NCBI RefSeq assembly: GCF_003987095.1
Contig: NZ_PIQA01000012.1
Location: 1 to 64,000, forward strand
Origin: Idiomarina piscisalsi
Lineage (GTDB): Bacteria; Pseudomonadota; Gammaproteobacteria; Enterobacterales; Alteromonadaceae
Reading direction: 5' to 3'
Length of the DNA: 64,000 bases
Positions 1-6,194 of the stretch are shown here, one piece after another. Every line of letters starts with the position of its first letter. Position 1 is the stretch's first letter. The translations under genes and the position numbers were made by a program. Under the pieces are notes generated by a model, which saw only the letters and a list, made by a program, of their open reading frames with translations, ran no database searches and was not told where the DNA came from.

Positions 1-533
1 TAGCAAATCAGTGGCGATTCACTTTTTCCTTCAAACTTCACGCCAAAAGCATGGGATGCATCGTAAATAACCTTGAGTCCATTATTAGAAGCAACTTTTT
101 GAATTTCCTCGTGATTACATGCGTTACCATAAATATTCACTGGAACAATAGCTTTGGTGTGTTCAGTTATGTGAGACTCGATTAGCTGTGAATCGAGGCA
201 CCAGGTTTGTTTGTCAACGTCACAAAATACAGGCTTCAGACCCTCCCAAACCATGGAACTAGCTGTAGCTACAAAGCTAAAGGGACTGGTTATCACTTCT
301 GATTTAACCCTTAAATCTGATTTTATGTTTAGAGCTTTGAAAGCGATTTGTAGGGCTAGCGTTCCGTTTGCAACAAGTAGAAGATTTTCGACTCCCAGAT
401 AGCTCTCGAGCCTCGCTTTAAGCTTATCGTGTAACGGGCCGTTATTTGTAAGACGTTCGGTTTGATATATCTCATCAATGTAGGAATATAACTTGGCCTT
501 GTCCGGAAGATGAGGTTTTGTTACTGGGATCAT
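1..533 (-). CDS. DegT/DnrJ/EryC1-family PLP sugar aminotransferase, N-terminal part
   Basis: An open frame of 177 codons starts at the ATG on the minus strand (complement of 531-533) and leaves the window without a stop, so only the N-terminal half is seen. The protein opens MIPVTKPHLPD and has the landmarks of sugar aminotransferases that act on nucleotide-linked keto-sugars: LTNNGPLHDKLK, LLVANGTLALQIA (PLP-phosphate binding loop), EVITSPFSFVATAS, PVFCDVD, VPVNIYGNACNHEEIQ and YDASHAFG, the Asp that contacts the PLP ring. The Schiff-base Lys should lie just outside the window. Such enzymes build amino-deoxy sugars for O-antigen or capsule, so a surface-polysaccharide cluster probably continues to the left. 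The exact sugar cannot be told. Confidence 0.88.
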   Translation of the reverse strand, partial: MIPVTKPHLPDKAKLYSYIDEIYQTERLTNNGPLHDKLKARLESYLGVENLLLVANGTLALQIAFKALNIKSDLRVKSEVITSPFSFVATASSMVWEGLKPVFCDVDKQTWCLDSQLIESHITEHTKAIVPVNIYGNACNHEEIQKVASNNGLKVIYDASHAFGVKFEGKSESPLIC

Positions 534-682
534 AAGTTAAGCTCTTTTAATATTCCCCAAAACTTCCAATTGTTTTGAAGTTACTGCCTACGATTGGAAA
601 TATGGCTATTCTTTTATAATATCATGTTGCCACTATGTCAGCCTAGTTGCCCAGTTGGCAACACTATCAAACAGTTAAAAAC

Positions 683-722
683 AAAAAAACCGACCATCAC
701 GTTACCGTGGATCGGTCTTTTT
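683..722 (-). terminator. Terminator-like hairpin, left copy of a duplicated repeat
   Basis: A run of A, a stem ACCGACC/GGTCGGT-like with the centre CACG-TTAC-CGTG, and a run of T form a bidirectional rho-independent terminator shape. It matches the rpsT terminator at 2384-2423 at about 37 of 40 positions and in the same orientation. No gene ends next to this copy on either strand: the aminotransferase starts to its left and mazE starts to its right. It therefore looks like a relic or duplication. The 314 bases between the aminotransferase start and mazE hold otherwise only the mazE operator and a short inverted repeat (626-632 with 656-662). Confidence 0.6.
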
Positions 723-804
723 GGAGCAAACCCGCGACCAGACCGGTGTTTTTCAACTGTATTGTCCTACAAAACTATCTAATGGAATAGATTAAAATCT
801 TTGC

Positions 805-827
805 TATAGTAATAACAATGTTATTAC
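805..827 (+). promoter_or_regulatory. mazE promoter -10 and palindromic operator
   Basis: A perfect 8-base inverted repeat, GTAATAAC-AAT-GTTATTAC, spans 809-827. A TATAGT -10 candidate sits at 805-810 with only a poor -35. Palindromes over the promoter are the usual autoregulation site of MazE-type antitoxins. The palindrome covers the upstream ATG at 818, which argues that this ATG is not the translation start. Operator function is inferred. Confidence 0.5.
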
Positions 828-847
828 GCTTGAAGGCGAGGCTTTGC

Positions 848-1102
848 ATGGAAATACAAATCCGAAAAATTGGCAATTCAAAAGGCGCGGTTATTCCGGC
901 TCCGTTGTTAAAGGAGTTAGGACTTGATATTGGTACCTCAGTGGATGCCCATACCGAAAACGGTCGCTTAGTCCTTGAACCAAAACGTGCGCCCAAATAC
1001 CAGTTGGATGAGCTGCTGCAACAATGTGACCCACAGGCGGCAGTGCCCGATGATTTGACAAATTGGGAACAGGCTAATGCCGTTGGTAACGAATTGCTAT
1101 GA
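848..1102 (+). CDS. mazE: MazE/PemI-type antitoxin (AbrB-like DNA-binding domain)
   Basis: This 84-residue protein begins MEIQIRKIGNSKGAVIPAPLLKE, the typical swapped-hairpin AbrB/MazE N-terminus with the IRKIGNSKG motif that binds the operator. The C-terminal half is acidic and probably unstructured (residues 50-84), the part that wraps the toxin in this family. The start at 848 is chosen over an in-frame ATG at 818 because GGCGAGG lies 6 bases upstream and because family members start at MEIQ. The stop overlaps the toxin ATG as ATGA, so the pair is translationally coupled. Function would be to neutralise the downstream ribonuclease and repress the operon through the palindrome at 809-827. 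Confidence 0.85.
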   Translation: MEIQIRKIGNSKGAVIPAPLLKELGLDIGTSVDAHTENGRLVLEPKRAPKYQLDELLQQCDPQAAVPDDLTNWEQANAVGNELL

Positions 1103-1443
1103 AGGTTTTTGACCGCGGTGATATCGTACGAGTCGACCTAAACCCGACCAGAGGACGCGAACAGCAAGGGGATTTTAGACCTTGTCTGGTCATTTCAACG
1201 AGGACTTTTAACCAGCTAGGTTTGCACTGGCTGCTACCTATCACTCAAGGCAATAATATCGCTCGTTACCAAGGCTTTGCTGTTACTTTGATGGGCGCTG
1301 GAACTGTTACACAGGGCGTTATTTTGACCAATGCTATTCGTGCGATGGACTTGAACGTTCGGCGTTCAGAAAAAGTAGAACAGGTGCCCAATAGTGTTAT
1401 TGCAGAAGTAAAGGCTAAGGTAGAGGCTATTCTTGAGGGGTAG
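1099..1443 (+). CDS. mazF: MazF/PemK/ChpB-type endoribonuclease toxin
   Basis: The 114-residue protein has the PemK/MazF barrel landmarks: GDIVRVDLNPTRGREQQG near the N-terminus, RPCLVIST at about residues 28-35, LLPITQ at 45-50 and GVILTNAIRAMDL at about 72-84. GDIVxVDLxPTxG and RPxLVxS are the family signature, with the conserved Arg of the active site in the second. It would cleave mRNA at short specific sequences when free of MazE. The length is normal for the family and nothing looks truncated. It resembles the ChpB/PemK branch more than E. coli MazF itself, judged by eye. Confidence 0.87.
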   Translation: MKVFDRGDIVRVDLNPTRGREQQGDFRPCLVISTRTFNQLGLHWLLPITQGNNIARYQGFAVTLMGAGTVTQGVILTNAIRAMDLNVRRSEKVEQVPNSVIAEVKAKVEAILEG

Positions 1444-1474
1444 CTGCTAACGTTTGTTAATGGTAACAAAAAAA

Positions 1475-1535
1475 ACGTGAAGGCATACTAAATAGCCGTT
1501 TGTAGGCTATCTCTCAATTTCCTCTTACATCACGT
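1475..1535. repeat. Nested inverted repeats between two TA modules
   Basis: An outer inverted repeat ACGTGA (1475-1480) with TCACGT (1530-1535) encloses a compact hairpin ATAGCC-gtttgta-GGCTAT (1492-1510). The inner hairpin could be a weak terminator for mazEF, but no T-run follows it. No coding frame was seen in 1444-1570. Confidence 0.3.
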
Positions 1536-1570
1536 AAATTTGACTAGACTTTAATCCATTCTCAATAGTG

Positions 1571-1598
1571 TTGACAGAAGTTAACATTCAACTACAAT
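1571..1598 (+). promoter_or_regulatory. Strong sigma-70-like promoter for the HicA-like/HTH module
   Basis: TTGACA at 1571-1576 is followed after 16 bases by TACAAT at 1593-1598. The -35 is perfect and the -10 is 5 of 6. The expected transcription start is near 1605, which leaves almost no leader before the small reading frame that follows. Confidence 0.6.
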
Positions 1599-1608
1599 TG
1601 AGTTTTCT

Positions 1609-1827
1609 ATCAGACGGCACCCGAATAAGGAAATTCAGGCGGCTATCGACTTTGCGTTAGTTTATGGCTGGCGTTTTATCCCGAGCCGAGGTCACGCATT
1701 TGGACGCTTAAAATGCTCCAAAGGACACAGACAGCACCAATTAAGTGTTTGGTCGACGCCAAAAAATCCAAAAACCCACGCACAAAGGATAGTAAAGCAA
1801 GTTATGGTTTGTGAGGAGTCAATATGA
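1609..1827 (+). CDS. HicA-like small protein, putative toxin, lacking a canonical start codon
   Basis: The frame is open from 1585 (after a TAA at 1582-1584) to the TGA at 1825-1827 and encodes RRHPNKEIQAAIDFALVYGW, then FIPSRGHAFGRLKC, a His-rich stretch and LSVWSTPKNPKTHAQRI. I recognise this as a small HicA-like family: a short helix, a strand, a GHAxGRL motif that resembles the HicA active-site His, and the SVWSTPxxPxxHAxxI tail. No ATG, GTG or TTG lies upstream of the domain in frame. ATC at 1609 sits just where homologues start, so this is either a rare start or a start-loss mutation. Its TGA overlaps the ATG of the next gene, as in TA pairs. It could be a silenced toxin, and its activity is unproven. 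Confidence 0.55.
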   Translation: MRRHPNKEIQAAIDFALVYGWRFIPSRGHAFGRLKCSKGHRQHQLSVWSTPKNPKTHAQRIVKQVMVCEESI

Positions 1828-2354
1828 CTGTTTATAGTTTTTCGTTGGTGCTGGATGGCGTCAATAGTGAAACGCCGAAACTCGAAGATCAACTGTACGA
1901 AGCGGGTTGCGACGATGCTTTGGTTTGCTTCTATGGACGAACTGTTTACTTGGTTTTTGACCGCGAATCAGAAAGTTTTAAGCAAGCCGTCTTGTCTGCT
2001 ATTCAACAAATAGAGTCACTAGTAGGCTGTCGAGTCAAAGCGGTGGATGCCGGCGGTTATGTCGGGGTCAGTGATATTGCTGAACGAAGCGGGTTAACAA
2101 AGCAATCAATTTCATTATTGAAGGAGGGTAAACGCGGCAAAGGTGATTTTCCCTCCCCGTTATATCGTCTTTCAGGTCGGCAGCCATTATGGCAATGGAG
2201 CGAGATAGCAGAGTGGCTAGCGAATTACGATAAGTTGCCACAGAACTTGGCGAAAAACGCAGAGCTCGTTAACGATTTAAACCTGGCTTTACAGTTGAGA
2301 GAACCGAGCGTTAAGAGAAATGTGGATGTGTTGCTCAGTGAATTGAATACTTAG
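1824..2354 (+). CDS. HTH protein paired with the HicA-like gene, putative antitoxin/regulator
   Basis: The 176-residue protein has an N-terminal strand-helix domain (TVYSFSLVL..., residues 1-75, with YEAGCDDAL at about 25-33) and then a helix-turn-helix at about 80-115 (VGVSDIAERSGLTKQSISLL). A PLWQWSEIAEWLAN segment (about 121-134) resembles excisionase/MerR-type DNA-binding proteins. The N-terminal part resembles HicB-like or ferredoxin-like folds, but I would not name it. GAGGAG precedes the ATG, which overlaps the stop of the HicA-like gene. I recall this HTH type next to that small protein in other proteobacteria, which suggests an antitoxin and autorepressor. That role is inference. Confidence 0.7.
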   Translation: MTVYSFSLVLDGVNSETPKLEDQLYEAGCDDALVCFYGRTVYLVFDRESESFKQAVLSAIQQIESLVGCRVKAVDAGGYVGVSDIAERSGLTKQSISLLKEGKRGKGDFPSPLYRLSGRQPLWQWSEIAEWLANYDKLPQNLAKNAELVNDLNLALQLREPSVKRNVDVLLSELNT

Positions 2355-2383
2355 CTGAGTTAATTTAAGTTAGCGATAGTAAT

Positions 2384-2423
2384 AAAAAAACCGACCAACA
2401 CGTTACCGTGGGTCGGTTTTTTC
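2384..2423 (-). terminator. Bidirectional rho-independent terminator between the HTH gene and rpsT
   Basis: The stem is AACCGACC/GGTCGGTT with a CACG-TTAC-CGTG top and a two-base AA bulge. A-runs on the left and T-runs on the right let it work for both the plus-strand HTH gene and minus-strand rpsT. A near-identical copy lies at 683-722. Confidence 0.8.
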
Positions 2424-2469
2424 AGTGTTAATGGCGATCTCGCGGAACGCCGTTAACAACGAATGCTGA

Positions 2470-2730
2470 TTAAAGTGCTTGGATCTTAGCGTTTAAACGG
2501 CTCTTATGACGTGCCGCTTTGTTTTTGCTGATAAGACCTTTAGTCGCGTAACGATCCAGCATTGGGGTTACGTCTTTCATTGCAGCGTTTGCTGCTTCTT
2601 TATCTTTGCTTTCAATTGCTGCGTTTACACGTTTAAGGTAAGTACGCATCATTGAACGACGGCTTGCATTGTGGCGGCGATTTTTCTCGGCCTGAATCGC
2701 ACGCTTTTTAGCAGACTTAATGTTAGCCAA
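2470..2730 (-). CDS. rpsT: 30S ribosomal protein S20
   Basis: The 86-residue basic protein begins [23 protein letters not shown] and ends in a [13 protein letters not shown]-type helix, which is diagnostic for S20. S20 binds the 5' domain of 16S rRNA early in 30S assembly. It has full family length. GGAGTTCACC upstream gives a ribosome binding site, and a good promoter lies at 2781-2808. It is monocistronic, ends in the hairpin at 2384-2423, and faces away from murJ as in many gammaproteobacteria. Here the usual spacing is widened on both sides by TA modules. Confidence 0.98.
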   Translation of the reverse strand: MANIKSAKKRAIQAEKNRRHNASRRSMMRTYLKRVNAAIESKDKEAANAAMKDVTPMLDRYATKGLISKNKAARHKSRLNAKIQAL

Positions 2731-2780
2731 GGTGAACTCCTAAATTCATTAACAGAACGCTTCTCTTATAAAGGTTGGCG

Positions 2781-2808
2781 ATTATGCCGTTTTTGCCGCA
2801 AAAGTCAA
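2781..2808 (-). promoter_or_regulatory. rpsT promoter
   Basis: On the minus strand TTGACT (2808-2803), a 16-base spacer and CATAAT (2786-2781) form a good sigma-70 promoter. The leader before the rpsT start would be about 45 bases. Confidence 0.6.
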
Positions 2809-2856
2809 CAGCTGGAGCGATAAAAATAAGAGATAATTGACCTTTAGGTTTTGCTA

Positions 2857-2871
2857 TTTCGCATGGCGAAA
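2857..2871. promoter_or_regulatory. Palindrome upstream of mntA, possible operator
   Basis: TTTCGC-ATG-GCGAAA is a perfect 6-base inverted repeat in the leader of the MntA/HepT pair. TTGACC lies upstream at 2837-2842, but no convincing -10 is seen, so the promoter is unresolved. Confidence 0.35.
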
Positions 2872-2916
2872 ACAATGTTGATAGGTTATATTTCGGGTAA
2901 CACTGTTGGAGGAAAT

Positions 2917-3210
2917 ATGTCTCGTTTATCATCGCTTTTGAAAAAGCATCGTCAGGAAATTCAGCAAATTGCTGAAAAGCACCATGCGAAAAACGTGAAG
3001 GTGTTCGGCTCTGCTGTGCGACAAGATGACTCTGCAGATAGCGATCTAGACTTACTTATTGAGACAACGCCAGAAACAACAATGTTTGATATTGGAGCTA
3101 TCAAGTTTGAGTTGAATGAGCTACTGGGCGTTGAAGTGGATGTGCTGACCCCTAATAGCTTGCCTATGCATTTTAAAGAAAAAGTTGAGCAGGAAGCTCG
3201 TTTGATATGA
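2917..3210 (+). CDS. mntA: MntA-type minimal nucleotidyltransferase antitoxin
   Basis: The 97-residue protein has the minimal nucleotidyltransferase motif GS-x10-DxD (G31, S32, D43, D45) in VFGSAVRQDD...SDLDLLIE, then a family-typical ELLGVEVDVLTPNSL segment. In the HepT/MntA type VII system the antitoxin adds AMP units to a Tyr of HepT and so inactivates it. The start at 2917 is chosen because GGAGG lies 5 bases upstream. The in-frame ATG at 2851 lies in the leader and overlaps the palindrome. The stop overlaps hepT as ATGA. All catalytic residues are present, so the gene looks functional. Confidence 0.88.
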   Translation: MSRLSSLLKKHRQEIQQIAEKHHAKNVKVFGSAVRQDDSADSDLDLLIETTPETTMFDIGAIKFELNELLGVEVDVLTPNSLPMHFKEKVEQEARLI

Positions 3211-3569
3211 CCAGCAAAGAAAGCAGGGCTGTAGATTACTTAAATCATATTCGTGACGCGATAGAGCGCATAGAGTCATACACTTCTGAGCTAGATGAAA
3301 ATACCTTTCTAAGTGATGAATTGGTTCAAGACGCCGTTATACGCAACTTGGAAGTTGTAGGTGAAGCGTCCAATAACTTATTAAAAAATTGTCCGATTAC
3401 TGTCTCTAAGTTTCCTGATATCCCCTTAACCTCTGCATACCAAATGCGAAACGCGATTGCTCATGGCTACTTTAAAATTGATTACGAATTGGTATGGCGT
3501 ACCATAGAACGTGAGCTTCCAACAATGCATGAACAAGTGAAAGAAGCACTAGAAAAAATCGCAAAATAA
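3207..3569 (+). CDS. hepT: HepT-like HEPN ribonuclease toxin
   Basis: The 120-residue all-alpha HEPN protein carries RNAIAHGY at residues 81-88, the RX4HXY motif (R81, H86, Y88). R and H form the ribonuclease site and Y is the residue AMPylated by MntA in studied pairs. VVGEASNNL at about 50-58 is also typical. Together with the preceding MntA it makes a complete type VII toxin-antitoxin pair. It lies only 36 bases before murJ on the same strand, so read-through between the TA module and an essential gene is possible. Confidence 0.88.
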   Translation: MTSKESRAVDYLNHIRDAIERIESYTSELDENTFLSDELVQDAVIRNLEVVGEASNNLLKNCPITVSKFPDIPLTSAYQMRNAIAHGYFKIDYELVWRTIERELPTMHEQVKEALEKIAK

Positions 3570-3605
3570 TAATTACAGCACGTTTAGGGAATTAAAGGAC
3601 TACCT

Positions 3606-5168
3606 GTGTCTAAGTCGTTACTTAAATCCGGTTTCATCGTAAGCTTCATGACCCTTATTTCGCGGGTTTTGGGCTTAGTGCGCGATGTAGTCATTGCCAA
3701 CCTAATGGGGGCGGGTGCGGCAGCGGACGTATTCTTTTTCGCTAATAAAATCCCTAATTTCCTCCGGCGTCTATTTGCCGAAGGCGCATTTGCTCAGGCG
3801 TTTGTGCCGGTACTTACAGAATACAAGCAGGGCAAAGAGCTGCCAGAGCAACAACTCTTAATAGCGAGGGTGTCGGGTACGCTGGGCACTATTATTACCG
3901 TGGTCACGTTATTCGGCGTTATAGCTTCGCCCATTGTCACGGCGCTGTTTGGTATGGGCTGGTTCCTGGACTGGTGGCACGACGGGCCGCAGGGTCATAA
4001 GTTTGTGCTGGCCAGTGACTTGCTTCGCATTACCTTCCCGTATTTATGGTTCATCACTTTTACCGCCATGGCGGGCGCCATTCTCAACACGCTTGGGAAA
4101 TTCGCGGTCGCGGCATTTACCCCAGTGTTTTTAAACATCGCGATTATCTCTGCCGCTATCTGGCTAGCACCTAACATGGAGCAACCCGAGTACGGTTTGG
4201 CGTGGGGTGTATTCTTCGGTGGTTTAATCCAGCTGTTGTTCCAAATTCCGTTCCTTAAAAAGGCGGGCTTGTTGGTGAAGCCTAAGTGGGGCTGGAAAGA
4301 TCCAGGCGTCACGAAAATTCGCAAACTCATGCTGCCGGCTATTTTTGGGGTTTCGGTGAGCCAAATTAATCTGTTACTCGATACGCTCATAGCCAGCTTC
4401 TTAATGACCGGCTCTATCAGTTGGCTGTATTACTCAGACCGGCTTTTGGAATTTCCACTGGGGCTTTTCGGTATCGCCATAGCAACGGTCATACTGCCTG
4501 CGCTTTCTTCGCGCCATGTTGATAAGTCCACACAAAACTTCAGCGCCACTTTGGACTGGGGCGTGCGTATGGTGCTGCTTTTGGGCGTACCGGCTATGGC
4601 GGGGTTATTTGTACTTGCCGAACCTATGTTAATGGTGCTCTTTATGCACGGCGCCTTTAGCCCGGAAGACGCGCGCATGGCGTCGTATAGCTTAATGGCT
4701 TATGCGACAGGTTTAGTCAGCTTTATGTTGGTAAAAGTACTGGCAACGGGCTTTTACTCGCGGCAGGACACCAAACGCCCGGTCAAATTTGGCATTATTG
4801 CCATGGTTTCGAATATGGTGTTTAACGTCGCGCTGGCCATTCCCTTTAGTTATGTAGGCTTGGCAATGGCAACGACGGCGTCCGCGGCTATTAACGCAGG
4901 CCTGTTGGGCTTTACCTTATATAAAGAAGGGGTTTTAAAAGCACAGTCAGGCACGTGGCGCTTCATCGTTCAGGTGATTTTGGCAACGGCAGTCATGATA
5001 GGCGTCATTCTATGGCTAAACCCAGACGAAACAGCATGGCAGCAAAGTAGTTTAGTGGAGCGGCCGTGGATACTGGCACAAATGATCGGTGCCGGTGTGG
5101 CAGCCTATTTAGTGACCTTGCTTGTCACGGGTATGCGACCGCGACATTTCCGTGCTCGCGAGTACTGA
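3606..5168 (+). CDS. murJ: Lipid II flippase MurJ (MviN)
   Basis: The 520-residue MOP-superfamily membrane protein has about 14 hydrophobic segments. It carries the MurJ hallmarks SRVLGLVRD (about 18-27, with the essential Arg-Asp pair), GAGAAADVFFFANKIPNFLRRLFAEGAF (the LRRLF arginines) and a conserved Arg-containing YYSDRLLEFPLG segment near residue 280. It moves lipid II across the inner membrane for peptidoglycan synthesis. The start is GTG at 3606; the closest upstream purine-rich run is ATTAAAGGAC. It precedes ribF-ileS-lspA-fkpB-ispH, the common gammaproteobacterial order. Confidence 0.96.
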   Translation: MSKSLLKSGFIVSFMTLISRVLGLVRDVVIANLMGAGAAADVFFFANKIPNFLRRLFAEGAFAQAFVPVLTEYKQGKELPEQQLLIARVSGTLGTIITVVTLFGVIASPIVTALFGMGWFLDWWHDGPQGHKFVLASDLLRITFPYLWFITFTAMAGAILNTLGKFAVAAFTPVFLNIAIISAAIWLAPNMEQPEYGLAWGVFFGGLIQLLFQIPFLKKAGLLVKPKWGWKDPGVTKIRKLMLPAIFGVSVSQINLLLDTLIASFLMTGSISWLYYSDRLLEFPLGLFGIAIATVILPALSSRHVDKSTQNFSATLDWGVRMVLLLGVPAMAGLFVLAEPMLMVLFMHGAFSPEDARMASYSLMAYATGLVSFMLVKVLATGFYSRQDTKRPVKFGIIAMVSNMVFNVALAIPFSYVGLAMATTASAAINAGLLGFTLYKEGVLKAQSGTWRFIVQVILATAVMIGVILWLNPDETAWQQSSLVERPWILAQMIGAGVAAYLVTLLVTGMRPRHFRAREY

Positions 5169-5229
5169 TTATCACGCGGTTATCGGTTATAATCGCGACT
5201 TTCTCAAACGACCTTAAGACTGTTCGGGT

Positions 5230-6168
5230 ATGGAACTGATTCGCGGTACTCACAATTTACGAGACGAGCATAATGGCTGCGTGCTGACCATTGGTAACTT
5301 CGATGGTGTGCATTTGGGCCATCAGGCGGTATTGGCTCAGGTGCGTGAGAAAGCGAAGCAGCTTGGTGTTCCGTCAGCAGTTATGACCTTTGAACCGCAG
5401 CCGCAGGAGTTGTTCCAACCAGAACAAGCACCGGCACGCCTGACCAATTGGCGCGAGAAGTATACGGCGTTAAAAGTGCAGAATATCGACCGTCATATCG
5501 TTATTGAGTTTAATAAGAAATTCGCCAGCCAGCCGGCTCAGGAATTCATTGAGCAAACGCTAGTTAACAAGCTAGGCGTAAAATTCCTGGTAGTGGGAGA
5601 CGACTTTCGTTTTGGCTATAAGCGAGAGGGCGACTTTGAGCTCCTGAAAAAAGAAGGTGACAAGCTGGGCTTTGAAGTGGTCGACACGCGCAGTTATCGT
5701 CAACAACAACAGCGTGTCAGCAGCACCGCCATTCGCCAAGCTTTGGATGAAGGTGACTTTGAGCTTGCCGAACAAATGCTGGGCCGACCGTACCAAATGA
5801 TGGGAAAAGTGGTTCATGGTCGCAAGAACGGCCGGACGATTGGCTTCCCTACCGTCAATGTGCCATTAAAGCGTCTTAAAAGCCCGTTGCATGGGGTGTT
5901 TGCCGTAACGGCGGCACATCAGCAAAGCGGAGAGGCCTATTCGGGGGTGGCCAATTTGGGCACTCGACCCACATTAAATGGCGACGAAGTGCAGCTAGAG
6001 GTGCATTTGTTTGAGTTTTCAGGCAATCTGTACGGTCAGAATTTAACAGTCACTCCGGTGGCTAAACTGCGTAATGAGCAACGCTTTGCGTCGTTACAGC
6101 ACTTACAAGAACAAATTGAAAAAGATGCCGCTCGCGCACGCGATGCTTTAGCGTGCCGGAGTCAGTAA
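5230..6168 (+). CDS. ribF: Bifunctional riboflavin kinase / FAD synthetase
   Basis: The 312-residue protein has an N-terminal nucleotidyltransferase domain with GNFDGVHLGHQ (about 22-32) and SSTAIRQAL (about 162-170), and a C-terminal riboflavin kinase domain with GRTIGFPTVN (about 200-209) and ANLGTRPT. It phosphorylates riboflavin to FMN and adenylates FMN to FAD in the cytoplasm. Length and domain order are standard. A TATAAT at 5188-5193 with a poor -35 could provide a promoter inside the 61-base gap after murJ. Confidence 0.97.
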   Translation: MELIRGTHNLRDEHNGCVLTIGNFDGVHLGHQAVLAQVREKAKQLGVPSAVMTFEPQPQELFQPEQAPARLTNWREKYTALKVQNIDRHIVIEFNKKFASQPAQEFIEQTLVNKLGVKFLVVGDDFRFGYKREGDFELLKKEGDKLGFEVVDTRSYRQQQQRVSSTAIRQALDEGDFELAEQMLGRPYQMMGKVVHGRKNGRTIGFPTVNVPLKRLKSPLHGVFAVTAAHQQSGEAYSGVANLGTRPTLNGDEVQLEVHLFEFSGNLYGQNLTVTPVAKLRNEQRFASLQHLQEQIEKDAARARDALACRSQ

Positions 6169-6194
6169 CTATGCGGAAATGGAAACAGTGACTA

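Noticed and set aside
211-402. Plus-strand frame of 63 codons at the left edge
   Set aside because: It is antisense to the DegT-family aminotransferase, whose conserved motifs are clear.
594-782. Open frame of 62 codons covering the left terminator repeat
   Set aside because: It crosses the hairpin and its A- and T-runs, has no ribosome binding site and no recognisable protein.
818-847. Upstream ATG extension of mazE
   Set aside because: It overlaps the palindromic operator and lacks the family N-terminus; the start at 848 has a proper ribosome binding site.
1692-1892. Minus-strand frame of 66 codons
   Set aside because: It is antisense to the HicA-like gene and the start of its HTH partner, both of which have coupling and recognisable domains.
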